Assembly: GCF_000263855.1 (NCBI RefSeq) | Contig: NZ_AJWX01000005.1 | Location: forward strand, 186,001 to 250,000 | Reading direction: 5' to 3' | Length of the DNA: 64,000 bases | Origin: Pseudomonas sp. M47T1 | Lineage (GTDB): Bacteria; Pseudomonadota; Gammaproteobacteria; Pseudomonadales; Pseudomonadaceae | Shown: piece after piece, positions 51,160 to 59,521 of the stretch | How positions within the stretch are numbered: the first letter of the stretch is position 1 | Layout: each line of letters starts with the position of its first letter | Translations under genes and position numbers: made by a program | The notes under the pieces: model-generated | What the model was told of the DNA's origin: nothing | Database searches by the model: none | Seen by the model: the letters and a program-made list of their open reading frames with translations, nothing else

Positions 51160-52596
51160 TCAAGCGCGCAGCCCTGCCCGGCGCTGCAACGCAATGACCG
51201 TCGCATGGGCCTGGCGCCCCAGGTCGGCCAGGTCCACCCCGCACACCTGATCGTCCTCGACCCGGCGCTGGCCACCGATCAGCAGCGCCTTGAGGTGGGC
51301 TCGCCCGCCACACGCCACCGGGCCGATGGCCGGGTCATGCAGGCCGTAGTAACGCGGGTCATCGAGCTTATAGACCGCCAGGTCGGCGGCCTGCCCCACC
51401 GCCAGGGTGCCCACCTGGTCCAGGCCCAGCACCCGTGCGCCGCCTGCGGTTGCCCAGCGAACGACGTCTTCGATGGTGGCGGCGTCGGCACCGCCTTCAA
51501 ACTGCCCACCGGCATAACGCGGTTGAGCCAGCTGGCCTTTACGCGCGCGCTGCAGCAACCAGGCCGCATGGGTTTCGCAGAGCATGTCGGCGGCCTCGTT
51601 GGACGCCGCGCCATCAACCCCGATGGACACCGCCACGCCCGCCACTTCCAGCGCGGCAATGTCGGCAATGCCGCTGCCCAGCCGGGCGTTGCTTTGCGGG
51701 CAGTGGGCAATGCCGGTGCCGGTCTGGCCCAGCAAGGCTATTTCGTCGGGCAGCAATTTCACCAGATGAGCGAACCACACGTCCGGGCCCAGCCATTCCT
51801 GCTCGGCGCAGAAACGCACCGGGCTGGTACCGAACTTCGCTTGGGCGACGTCCAGGTAATCCACGGTTTCCGAGAGATGACTGTGCAGGCGCAGGCCCAG
51901 GGCGCGCGCGGCGCGAGCGGTCTCGCGCAGTTGTTGGGGGGTGGTGGAATGCAGCGTGGTGGTCGGGGCCATCACAATGCGCCGAAATGAATCACCCGCC
52001 GGATCGTGGTAACGGCTGGCCAGGCGCTCGACGTCGGCCACAAAGGCGTCCAGCGTTTCCGGGCGCAAAGCCTGGGGCAGGTCGGCTTCCAACTGCCGGG
52101 TCTGGGTGGCCCCGCCCCGGCACAGCACAAAGCGCATGCCCAGCGCCTGCGCCTCCTCGAACAGGATCTCGGCGCTGTCGTAGGGCATGCCGGGGTAATA
52201 CAGGTAGTGATGATCTGCCACGGTGGCGCAGCCCGAGCGTAGCAATTCCACTAGGCCTACGCGCGCGGCCAGGCGAAAGCTGTGCGCGTCGAAGGCGGCG
52301 CGAAAGCGATACGGCGTTGCCGCAAGCCACGGCGTCAGGTTTTGGTTCAACCCCTGTGGCTCACCCTTGAGCAACGACTGGAACAGGTGATGGTGGGTGT
52401 TGACCCACGCCGGGTACACCACGCAGTCACGGGCGTCGATCACCTGTTCCCCCGGCAGCGGTTGCAGGCTGCCCAGAGCCGCAATGCGGCCGTCGATGAC
52501 GCGAATGTCGGGGCCGGCGTGGCGTGCGGCGTGGCCTGGCAGCCCGGTCATCACCGCGCGGGCATGGCGTATCAGCCAGTTATTGCCTGTGTTCAT
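51160..52596 (-). CDS. 8-oxoguanine deaminase-like amidohydrolase
   Basis: A 478-residue metal hydrolase of the TRZ/ATZ group. ATG 52596 has GGAG 9 bases ahead; ATG 52617 would add seven residues. The first metal motif is NTHHH (His68, His70); others are the SHLSET segment, GIAHCPQSNARLGSG and SIGVDGAASNEAAD with the metal Asp. The HHHLFQSLLKG, GCATVADHHYLYYPG and SHLSETVDYLD patterns are those of 8-oxoguanine deaminases, relatives of hydroxyatrazine hydrolases. It should deaminate a purine-like or triazine-like ring. Last gene of an operon with ABC importer and Rieske oxygenase, so the substrate is probably imported. Confidence 0.88.
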   Translation of the reverse strand: MNTGNNWLIRHARAVMTGLPGHAARHAGPDIRVIDGRIAALGSLQPLPGEQVIDARDCVVYPAWVNTHHHLFQSLLKGEPQGLNQNLTPWLAATPYRFRAAFDAHSFRLAARVGLVELLRSGCATVADHHYLYYPGMPYDSAEILFEEAQALGMRFVLCRGGATQTRQLEADLPQALRPETLDAFVADVERLASRYHDPAGDSFRRIVMAPTTTLHSTTPQQLRETARAARALGLRLHSHLSETVDYLDVAQAKFGTSPVRFCAEQEWLGPDVWFAHLVKLLPDEIALLGQTGTGIAHCPQSNARLGSGIADIAALEVAGVAVSIGVDGAASNEAADMLCETHAAWLLQRARKGQLAQPRYAGGQFEGGADAATIEDVVRWATAGGARVLGLDQVGTLAVGQAADLAVYKLDDPRYYGLHDPAIGPVACGGRAHLKALLIGGQRRVEDDQVCGVDLADLGRQAHATVIALQRRAGLRA

Positions 52597-52623
52597 GGTT
52601 ACCGTCTCCGTGGTCATGAGGGG

Positions 52624-53427
52624 TCAGCCCTGCTCGCTGTCGTGCCAGTGGCCCAGGCTGTAGCGGGCCAGGGTGGCCATCAGGCTGAACAGCAGCACCC
52701 CGGTCAGCGCAATCAGCACAAGGGCTGCGAACAACCGGGGGATGTTCAATTGAAAGCCCGCCTGCAGAATCTGGTACGCCAAGCCGGCGCCGGTGCCGCC
52801 GGTGCCGGCGACAAACTCGGCAATCACAGCGCCGATCAGCGCCAGGCCGCTGGCAATGCGCAGGCCGCCGAAGAAATACGGCAACGCACTGGGAATGCGC
52901 AGGCGCAGCAGGGTTTGCCAACGGCTGGCACGGTTGAGGCGAAACAGGTTGAGTAGCCCCGGGTTGACGCTGCGCAGACCCAGCACCGTGTTGGAGATCA
53001 CCGGAAACACCGCCACCAAGGTGGCGCAGATCACCAGTGCCAACGTGGTGTTGCTGACCCAGATGATGATCAGCGGCGCGATGGCCACCACCGGCGTCAC
53101 CTGCAACAGAATGGCGTAGGGGAATAGGCTGGCCTCCACCAGCCGGCTCTGCACGAACACAAACGCGGCCAGCACCCCCAGCACCACCGCCAACGCGAAC
53201 GACAGGAAGGTGATTTTCAGCGTCACCCACAGCGCGCCCAGCAGCATGGGCCCATCGCTGACCAGGGTGCGGCCAATGTCCATTGGGCTGGGCACCAGGT
53301 ATACCGGCACCTTCAGGGCCACACACAGCACCTGCCAGATACTCAGCAGCACCACGCCTACTGCCAGCGGCGCCAGGGTGTTGCGCACCGAACGACGGGC
53401 CAGCCAGGGTGTTTGATCAATGGGCAT
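52624..53427 (-). CDS. ABC transporter permease (NitT/TauT/ThiX family)
   Basis: A 267-residue inner membrane protein; ATG 53427 has GGAGG 6 bases upstream and overlaps the ATPase gene by 11 bp. Six helices and the coupling loop NTVLGLRSVNPGLLNLFRLNRASRWQTLLRLRIPSALP are typical of SsuC/TauC/ThiX permeases. It works with the ATPase encoded before it and the NMT1-type binding protein encoded at the start of the operon. Confidence 0.93.
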   Translation of the reverse strand: MPIDQTPWLARRSVRNTLAPLAVGVVLLSIWQVLCVALKVPVYLVPSPMDIGRTLVSDGPMLLGALWVTLKITFLSFALAVVLGVLAAFVFVQSRLVEASLFPYAILLQVTPVVAIAPLIIIWVSNTTLALVICATLVAVFPVISNTVLGLRSVNPGLLNLFRLNRASRWQTLLRLRIPSALPYFFGGLRIASGLALIGAVIAEFVAGTGGTGAGLAYQILQAGFQLNIPRLFAALVLIALTGVLLFSLMATLARYSLGHWHDSEQG

Positions 53428-54238
53428 ACGCACCTCCGTTGGCCTGGGTCAGCAGCGCTGACAGCCGGGCACATTGCTGGATGAACTGTGGTGAAGTGCG
53501 ATAGGCCTCGTCACGCTCCTGGGGGCCTTCGATGTTCACGTCCGCCAGCACCCGCCCTGGCCGGGCGCCCATGACCACCACCCGTGAGGACAGGAACACG
53601 GCCTCGTAGATGCTGTGGGTGACGAACACCACTGTCAGGTCCTGACGCGCCCATAACTGCCGCAGGTCGCTGTCAAGGCGGTTGCGGGTGAACTCATCGA
53701 GGGCCCCGAACGGCTCGTCCATCAACAGCAGGTTGGGTTCGGTGGCCAAGGCCCGGGCGATGGACGCGCGCATTTGCATGCCCCCCGACAGCTCGCGCGG
53801 GTAGGCGTCGGCAAAATCGCTCAGGCCCACCCGTTCTAGGGCGGTATGCACGCGCCCGGCACTCTGTTGCCTGGGCATGCGGGCCAGGTCCAGGGGCAGT
53901 CGCACGTTGTCAGCGATCCGCGCCCAGGGCATCAGGGTGGCTTCCTGGAACACCATGGCCAGCTTCTGCCCGGCCGGGCTGGCATTGATATCGCCCTTGC
54001 CCCACCAGCGCACATGGCCGGCAGACGGCTGTTCCAGCCCGGCGAACATTTTCAGCAAGGTGCTCTTGCCGCACCCCGACGGCCCGAGCAGCGAGACAAA
54101 TTCACCGCGGCCCACACTCAGTTTCATCCGCTGCAAGGCATGGGTGCCGTTGCCGTAGGTTTTCTCCACCTGGTTGGCCATCAGCACCGGAGCGCCCTCG
54201 CCTGCCGGCACACTGGCGGCATCCACGGCGGCGTTCAC
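53417..54238 (-). CDS. ABC transporter ATPase (NitT/TauT/ThiZ family)
   Basis: A 273-residue ATPase starting at GTG 54238, which overlaps the Rieske gene stop (GTGA). It has Walker A GPSGCGKST at 52-60, Q-loop MVFQEATLMPW, signature LSGGMQM at 150-156, Walker B LLLMDEP at 170-176, and THSIYEAVFLSSRVVVMGARPG. The SIYEAVFLS switch region is a mark of the riboflavin/pyrimidine/nitrate group (ThiZ, RibY-like). It powers import of the operon's substrate. Confidence 0.93.
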   Translation of the reverse strand: MNAAVDAASVPAGEGAPVLMANQVEKTYGNGTHALQRMKLSVGRGEFVSLLGPSGCGKSTLLKMFAGLEQPSAGHVRWWGKGDINASPAGQKLAMVFQEATLMPWARIADNVRLPLDLARMPRQQSAGRVHTALERVGLSDFADAYPRELSGGMQMRASIARALATEPNLLLMDEPFGALDEFTRNRLDSDLRQLWARQDLTVVFVTHSIYEAVFLSSRVVVMGARPGRVLADVNIEGPQERDEAYRTSPQFIQQCARLSALLTQANGGAYAH

Positions 54239-55269
54239 AGGGCCGCCCCGGCTGGGCGGAACTGTTCTTCTTCACCGTGGGCCTGCAATAGCTCGAAGAG
54301 CATCTTGCGCATGATCAGGCCGGGCTTGTCCGATACCATGTGAAACTCCACCCGGCGCCGGGTATCGACGCAGGCGTCATAGTCGGTGGCTTCGAGGATG
54401 TCCTGGTCTTCGCGGGTGATGGGCGCATCCCAGGCGATCAGTTCTTCGGTGCTGCACGCAGCTTCGCTGTCGTTGCGGTACAGCCACTGCACCAGTTGGA
54501 TGTGCTTGTCGTCGATGGGCGTGGCGCAGTTGTAGATGATGTGGTGCACGCCACTGTCGGGGTAGGTGCAGCCGAACCGGCGTACAAACGGCAAGTACCA
54601 GCGATTGAACAGGTGGCGGGTGGTGGTGGGCGTGTCGGTGCCGGTGATGCGGTGGCCGGCGGGTGGGTTGTTGATGGGCACCACGGTCTCGGCCTCGAAG
54701 CCCCACTCGGTCTGCTGCAACTGGTAGCTGGACGGCTGGGGCTGGTTGAGCATGCCGAAGTTGGCTTTATGCACGAAGGAAAAATGCGAGTTGTCGAAGG
54801 AATTTTCCATGAAGCGCAGCGGGCTGGTGTTCCAGCGCTCATAGAACTGAAAAATGCGCCGGTAGGCCGGTGAGCTGTCTTCCTCGAAGTCGGGGATGCC
54901 CTGCAACGGCTCGCCCAGGCACACCCACACGTAGCCGTATTTTTCTTCGCAACGGTAGGCCGGCACCCGGGCGCCATTGGGGATGGGAGCGTTGTCGGCC
55001 AGCTGCGGGATGCACACGCAGGCGCCGCTTTTGTCGTAGCGCCAGCCGTGGTATCCACAGACGATCTGCCCGTCCTCTACCCAGCCCTTGGACAACTGGG
55101 CCGTGCGGTGGCAGCAGCGGTCGGCCAGGGCCACGGGGCCCTGGTTGCCCATGAACAGCACCAGCCGCTCGCCCAGCAAGGTGAAGGGATGGGGGCCGTC
55201 CGCCAGCGCGGTGACGGGGGCCAAGGCATACCAGAAGCGACGCAGTACAGGTTGTTGAGTGACCAGCAT
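54235..55269 (-). CDS. Rieske non-heme iron oxygenase in an ABC import operon
   Basis: A 344-residue oxygenase from ATG 55269 with GAGGAAT ahead. Rieske ligands are Cys52, His54, Cys71 and His74 (CCHRTAQLSKGWVEDGQIVCGYHGW). The mononuclear iron site is NSFDNSHFSFVH with Asn156, Asp159, His162 and His167. It belongs to the vanillate demethylase/pheophorbide oxygenase-like group. It is embedded between the binding protein and the ATPase genes, so its substrate is likely the imported compound or its first product. No reductase is encoded in the operon. N- or O-demethylation of a methylated heterocycle would fit with the deaminase at the end of the operon, but this is inference. Confidence 0.9.
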   Translation of the reverse strand: MLVTQQPVLRRFWYALAPVTALADGPHPFTLLGERLVLFMGNQGPVALADRCCHRTAQLSKGWVEDGQIVCGYHGWRYDKSGACVCIPQLADNAPIPNGARVPAYRCEEKYGYVWVCLGEPLQGIPDFEEDSSPAYRRIFQFYERWNTSPLRFMENSFDNSHFSFVHKANFGMLNQPQPSSYQLQQTEWGFEAETVVPINNPPAGHRITGTDTPTTTRHLFNRWYLPFVRRFGCTYPDSGVHHIIYNCATPIDDKHIQLVQWLYRNDSEAACSTEELIAWDAPITREDQDILEATDYDACVDTRRRVEFHMVSDKPGLIMRKMLFELLQAHGEEEQFRPAGAAL

Positions 55270-55322
55270 GGGGTATTCCTCGAAATGGCAAGGCGCGGTG
55301 TGCGCAAGGCGCACAGGGCGGA

Positions 55323-56357
55323 TCAGTTGGCGGCGACGGCAGGCGTGGCGGGCAGCACTTTCATGGCTTGCACGAAGCGCGTGTCGTAGGCGTTGTGCCA
55401 GTTCGCGTCAGCGGCCAGCAGGCCTGCGCCCACCATGAAGTCGCGGGTGGCCTGCCAGCGCGCATCGGTCATCACGCCGATGCCCTGAGTCTGGGCATCG
55501 CCGCCGTCCACCAGGCGATACTGCTTGAGGGTGGCCACGCCCCAGGCGAGCAGTTCGTCGCTCATGCTGGGGTTGTCCTGCCTGATCAGGGCGTTGCCGG
55601 GCGCGGGGTTGGCCAGGTAGCTGCGCCAGCCTTCCATGGTCGCCTGCACAAAGCGCTGCAGCACCTCGGGGCGCTGTTGAATGACGTCCGGACGGGTTAC
55701 CAGGGTCGAGCCGTAGGGGGGGTAGCCGGCGTCGGCGAAAAGGAAAAAGCGCGCGTCCTGGTCCTGCTTTCTGGCCTGGAACAATTCGGAGCTGGCGTAG
55801 GCCTGCTGAGTCGTGGCCGTGTCGCTGAAGAAGGGTTGCAGGTTGAAGGTGTAAGGCCGCGCCTGGGCGTCGGTGAGGCCGTATTTGTGCTTGAGCCACG
55901 GCCACCAGGTGGTCTGCCCCGAGGTGGACACCAGCACGCGGCGCGCGCCAATCTGGCTCAGGTCATGGACATCCCCGTGGGTCAGCAGGCCTTGGGGGTC
56001 GCCCTGGAACGGCGCGGCAATGGCCACCACTGGCAGCTGTTGTTCGGCGGACTTGAGCACCTGCAGGTCGTAACTGACGATCACATCCGCCTGCTTGTTC
56101 AGCAGCAATTGCACGCCGTTGACCTGAGGGCCACCCATGCGAATGGTCACATCAAGGCCGGCCTTGGCGTACAGCCCTTCGGCCACCGCCTGGTAGAAGC
56201 CGCCTTGCTCGGCCTGGGCGTACCAGGAGGTCAGGAGCACCACCTTGTCCGCCGCCTGGGCCAGGGGGGCCAGCAACAACGCCAGGGGCAATACGGTGTG
56301 CCGGCAGGCTCGGCGCAGGGAAGAAGCGGTAAAGATCGGCACGTCATTGGTTTTCAT
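55323..56357 (-). CDS. NMT1/ThiY-like periplasmic binding protein
   Basis: A 344-residue exported protein from ATG 56357 with GGAG ahead (TTTGGAGAAACACCG). The signal peptide is long: hydrophobic core HTVLPLALLLAPLAQA with cleavage before ADKV. The mature start VVLLTSWYAQAEQGGFYQAVAEGLYAKAGLDVTI is the hallmark of NMT1/ThiY-type receptors, which bind thiamine precursors, pyrimidines, riboflavin or related heterocycles. WYAQAEQGGFYQA contains the residues that usually contact the ring. First gene of the five-gene operon; the leader before it contains two back-to-back hairpins. Confidence 0.92.
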   Translation of the reverse strand: MKTNDVPIFTASSLRRACRHTVLPLALLLAPLAQAADKVVLLTSWYAQAEQGGFYQAVAEGLYAKAGLDVTIRMGGPQVNGVQLLLNKQADVIVSYDLQVLKSAEQQLPVVAIAAPFQGDPQGLLTHGDVHDLSQIGARRVLVSTSGQTTWWPWLKHKYGLTDAQARPYTFNLQPFFSDTATTQQAYASSELFQARKQDQDARFFLFADAGYPPYGSTLVTRPDVIQQRPEVLQRFVQATMEGWRSYLANPAPGNALIRQDNPSMSDELLAWGVATLKQYRLVDGGDAQTQGIGVMTDARWQATRDFMVGAGLLAADANWHNAYDTRFVQAMKVLPATPAVAAN

Positions 56358-56477
56358 CGGTGTTTCTCCAAAAGGAAAGCACGAAGGAAACCGGGATGCG
56401 GGGTGTGGGGCGAAGTGGTCAGGACGAGGAGACGGCCAGGCAGGCAAGTGAAGCTGGCGACACGTCTCTCTCGTTCA

Positions 56478-56490
56478 TGACCCTGGGTCA
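56478..56490. promoter_or_regulatory. Perfect 13-bp palindrome, possible operator
   Basis: TGACCCTGGGTCA has 6-bp arms around a single central base. It lies about 121 bp upstream of the binding-protein start. A regulator dimer could bind here; no regulator gene is adjacent to the operon, so the binder is unknown. Confidence 0.35.
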
Positions 56491-56498
56491 CGTCCAAG

Positions 56499-56531
56499 CG
56501 CCCGCATCACGGGCGTGCGGCGAAAGCCGCA
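56499..56531 (-). ncRNA. Two adjacent stem-loops in the operon leader
   Basis: On the transcribed (minus) strand TGCGGC-TTTC-GCCGCA is followed without gap by CGCCCG-TGATG-CGGGCG; on the + strand the first loop is GAAA. Two coaxially stacking 6-bp GC stems in a leader suggest structured RNA, but they may be DNA-level elements. No known riboswitch consensus is met. Confidence 0.3.
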
Positions 56532-56858
56532 AGAGCAATGTCCTACGCTGGCACGGGGCCGGCGCTGACCGCTTCTACTCGGGAATGGGTGTAGCAGGAG
56601 CTGTGCCAATTCGGTGAACACCAGCTAATCCGCGCATGGGCCGGGATGCGGTGACGGGGGAACGCTCGAATGCAGTGCAGGCCGCATAGCCTGGTGTGCT
56701 GCGGTGGTGCGCACTGAAGATTGCCTGTGGCAGCGTTGTTCGAGAGCCGCCTGCGTTGCTCTTGCATCACTGGAAGCCGGATACGGGGCTTATCACCCAT
56801 TGGGTTCCAATCGGTACGTTTCCTGGGCCGCTGCCCTTTGCCTGAGATGCCGGGGCGG

Positions 56859-57164
56859 TTACTCCAGAACCGGCCGTAAAAAGCTGCGCTCGTAGCTCAG
56901 GATAAACTTCAGTTCTGTTGCCTCCTCCACCAGGCGTTCACATTCCGCGTCTTGCGCAGCTTGCTCGCGGTATCGCTCGTAATCGGCAAGGCTGGGGAAG
57001 CTGAACAGGCAATAGGCGATATTGTTGGCGCCTTCGGCAGGCAGGAAATAGCCGTGATGCTGGCCGCCCAGGCGGGTTACGAGGCCGATCCATTGGCGTG
57101 AGTAGCGTTCGAATGCGGGGAGTTGGTAGGGGTCGATGATGTATTTGACGTGGCAGGTGATCAT
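56859..57164 (-). CDS. NIPSNAP family protein
   Basis: A 101-residue protein from ATG 57164, with AAGGA about 10 bases ahead. The start MITCHVKYIIDPYQLPAFERYSRQWIGLVTRLGGQHHGYFLP and the IAYCLFSFPSLADYERYREQAAQD segment are characteristic of NIPSNAP proteins, a ferredoxin-like dimeric alpha-beta barrel fold. The function of bacterial members is unknown. Stands alone. Confidence 0.88.
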   Translation of the reverse strand: MITCHVKYIIDPYQLPAFERYSRQWIGLVTRLGGQHHGYFLPAEGANNIAYCLFSFPSLADYERYREQAAQDAECERLVEEATELKFILSYERSFLRPVLE

Positions 57165-57472
57165 GATGGGCAGTCCTTTGAAATGGGTAGGCGGTATTCT
57201 ACCTATCCTGGGTCGGTAACCGTTGCTCGGCAGTGACGGTGAAACATCGCCCTGCCCCGCTGCGTAACCTGGAGCGATTTTCCTGCGCCGAATCGCCAAC
57301 CACTGCGATGGGCGATTTGGGCCAGTAATGCAGTGCTTCCCTTGGCGCGGTGGCTGTTGTGGGCGCCTACGTTAATCCATCAACCGACCACATCTACCCA
57401 CGCAAGCAGGCAAAGACGTTTATGCTATCGGGGAAGCATGTTTGCTTACGCTCACCTTTTTCTGGATACCCC
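57165..57472. other. Intergenic stretch, no gene seen
   Basis: Divergent gap between the NIPSNAP gene and a small HTH-like gene. The frame of the latter is open upstream to 57350 but has no ribosome site before 57473. I see no repeat or RNA gene. Confidence 0.4.
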
Positions 57473-57712
57473 ATGTCACCCAACGCAGAACTCTATAACC
57501 CTTCCACCGACTATGCCGACAAGCTGATTTCGCGCATTGGGCAGACGCCTTCGTGGATCGCCAAGCGCCTCGGTGTCACGGACAAGCGCATTCGCTACAT
57601 CCTTGAGGGTGAAAGGACCGTCAAGGGCGAGACCACACCGATCCAGATGACGTACACGGAGCAGTTCGCCCTTGAGTGCCTGGCGGCAGAGGCCAAAGCG
57701 CTGAGGAAGTAA
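57473..57712 (+). CDS. Small putative HTH protein
   Basis: A 79-residue frame from ATG 57473. The centre (ADKLISRIGQTPSWIAKRLGVTDKRIRYILEGERTVKGE) looks like an HTH: IAKRLGVTDKRIRYIL would be turn and recognition helix. The last part (YTEQFALECLAAEAKAL) is a helix. Similar small proteins are found in phage-related loci. No ribosome site is strong. The target is unknown. Confidence 0.55.
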   Translation: MSPNAELYNPSTDYADKLISRIGQTPSWIAKRLGVTDKRIRYILEGERTVKGETTPIQMTYTEQFALECLAAEAKALRK

Positions 57713-57772
57713 CGCTTTCATCGGCGAGGCTGACGGCCAGCGCAGCCTGCCCGGCACGCTGGCTGCGTTGCG

Positions 57773-58201
57773 TCATTTGGCAAAGAGTTGGGACATGTCC
57801 TTGAACGCTTTGAACTCCAGCGCATTAGCGCAGGGGTCAAAGAGAAACATGGTCGCCTGCTCGCCCGCCTGGCCCTTGAAGCGGACGTAGGGTTCAATCA
57901 CAAAGTTCGTCCCGAATGACTTCAAACGCTCCGCCAGCGCTTCCCATTGTGGCCATTGCAGAACGATGCCGAAATGCGGGACCGGAACATTGTGACCATC
58001 CACGGGGTTGCTGTGCACGCTCTCCTGGGAAGCGGTTTTGGGGTGTTCGTGAATGACCAACTGATGGCCGTAAAAGTTGAAATCGACCCATTGCGCGCTG
58101 CAGCGACCTTCCTCAAGGCCTAAGACCTCACCGTAGAAGGACCGGGCGGCCGCAAGGTCGTAAACCGGAATGGCAAGGTGAAAGGGAGACAGGCTCATCA
58201 T
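57773..58201 (-). CDS. VOC (glyoxalase/bleomycin resistance) family protein
   Basis: A 142-residue protein, start ATG 58201 or the adjacent ATG 58198 with GGAA ahead. Paired beta-alpha-beta modules are seen: [47 protein letters not shown] and [21 protein letters not shown]...[18 protein letters not shown]. Metal ligands would be His8, His60 region and Glu131 (ALEF). VOC enzymes include dioxygenases and lyases; the substrate is not predictable. Divergent from a LysR gene, its likely regulator. Confidence 0.88.
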   Translation of the reverse strand: MMSLSPFHLAIPVYDLAAARSFYGEVLGLEEGRCSAQWVDFNFYGHQLVIHEHPKTASQESVHSNPVDGHNVPVPHFGIVLQWPQWEALAERLKSFGTNFVIEPYVRFKGQAGEQATMFLFDPCANALEFKAFKDMSQLFAK

Positions 58202-58328
58202 CAGGTTCCAGTTTTCAGGGGTGATGGTAGGTAGCAGCCTGCACTCAAGCTGCTGGTACGATCCTAGACAGCGTCATAGAATAAAAAAAGCAATATGATG
58301 TTATGTTTAGCACAAAGGATTTTGATCA

Positions 58329-59225
58329 ATGATCCGTGAGCTCAAGACACTTGTGGCGGTTGCACAAGAAGGCACCTTTGCTGCCGCAGGTCATAAGATC
58401 GGCCTCACCCAGGCGGCCGTGAGTGCACAAGTCCAGCGTCTGGAAAGCGAGTTGGGGTTTGAGTTGTTTGACCGCAGCGGCCGAACCGCTCACCTGAACC
58501 GCCGCGGCCAGCACACCTTGCGCCAGGCCCAGGAACTGATCCGCCTCTACCACGAATTGGGCAGCGCCCCGCACGGGAGCGCACCCTCGGTACTGGTCAA
58601 CATCGGCGCGATCGCCTCCGTGCAACGCTCCCTGCTGCCTCAGGTACTGGCCACCTTCCACGCGCGCTTCCCGCAGTGTCGGACACGTATACTGCCGGGC
58701 TTGTCCATGGACCTGGTCAACCTGGTAGACACCGGCGATCTGGACATGGCCCTGATGATCCGGCCGCCCTTCTCGCTTCAAAGCGACCTGCGGTGGACCA
58801 CCTTGATACGCGAGCCGTATCGTTTGTGGGTGCCTGAACATCTGGCGAATGAAAACTGGCAGGACCTGTTGCGCACGCAACCGTTTATTCGCTACGACCG
58901 GTCATCGTTCGGGGGGCGGCAAGTGGACCGCTTTCTGCGCCACCAGCACCTGGTGGTTCATGAAAAGTGCGAGCTTGATGAATTGGAGGCTATCGTCAGC
59001 CTGGTGGGGCACGGCATGGGTGTCGCGTTGGTGCCGCAGACGGCAAGCCATGCCTACTGGCCAGCGAACGTCACGAGCCTGGATTTGGGACACCATACCT
59101 TTCACCGGGATATTGGGTTGGTTCACAGGGGTAAGGGTGCGGTGAGTGATCCTGTTCGGGCGCTGATCGAGATTATTCATGACGCAGTTGGATTGCCGAG
59201 TAGTCAGGGCGACGCCAACACGTGA
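58329..59225 (+). CDS. LysR-type transcriptional regulator
   Basis: A 298-residue LysR protein. The HTH is ELKTLVAVAQEGTFAAAGHKIGLTQAAVSAQVQRLESELG; the effector domain starts near residue 87 (SVLVNIGAIASVQ). It is divergent from the VOC gene with a 127-bp AT-rich gap (TAGAATAAAAAAAGC), where both promoters and the binding site should lie. Confidence 0.9.
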   Translation: MIRELKTLVAVAQEGTFAAAGHKIGLTQAAVSAQVQRLESELGFELFDRSGRTAHLNRRGQHTLRQAQELIRLYHELGSAPHGSAPSVLVNIGAIASVQRSLLPQVLATFHARFPQCRTRILPGLSMDLVNLVDTGDLDMALMIRPPFSLQSDLRWTTLIREPYRLWVPEHLANENWQDLLRTQPFIRYDRSSFGGRQVDRFLRHQHLVVHEKCELDELEAIVSLVGHGMGVALVPQTASHAYWPANVTSLDLGHHTFHRDIGLVHRGKGAVSDPVRALIEIIHDAVGLPSSQGDANT

Positions 59226-59266
59226 CCTGCAACAACCAATCGTCAGGTGCCTAATTAAAGTTGGTC

Positions 59267-59476
59267 ATGCGCGCGATTGTCGCCGCGCCAATCCTCAAAG
59301 CGCTGGATGAGCAGCTGGAGGCCATCGAGTTTGATCCGCTGGTGCCGTCCAGCGTGGACCAGGTGATCGAGGCGTCGTTCGCGCCCTTCAGCACCCACCC
59401 TATCCTTGGCCCAATGGCTGCCTCGTCGGCGCTGCCGCCGGGCTGCTGCCTTTTTGTGTGCCTGCCTGCTCCGTGA
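59267..59476 (+). CDS. Short hypothetical frame, doubtful
   Basis: A 69-residue frame from ATG 59267 (MRAIVAAPILKALDEQLEAIEFDPLVPSS...). The first half has coding-like composition but no ribosome site. The sequence ends in a hydrophobic, Cys-containing tail that looks random. It may be a remnant in the 296-bp gap between the LysR gene and the DUF3237 gene. Confidence 0.2.
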   Translation: MRAIVAAPILKALDEQLEAIEFDPLVPSSVDQVIEASFAPFSTHPILGPMAASSALPPGCCLFVCLPAP

Positions 59477-59521
59477 TGGCGCCGCGAGCATCCGGTTAAC
59501 TCCATTAACCAGACACCTGCT

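Larger units (their letters stand above)
56358..56858. other. Intergenic region with structured leader of the ABC-Rieske operon
   Basis: No gene is seen in these 501 bases; the short frames have no start signals or family likeness. Three symmetric elements are present: TGACCCTGGGTCA, a perfect 13-bp palindrome, at 56478-56490; the hairpin CGCCCG-CATCA-CGGGCG at 56499-56515; and directly beside it TGCGGC-GAAA-GCCGCA at 56516-56531 with a GNRA tetraloop. They lie 120-175 bp before the binding-protein start and could be part of a leader RNA and an operator. Confidence 0.45.
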
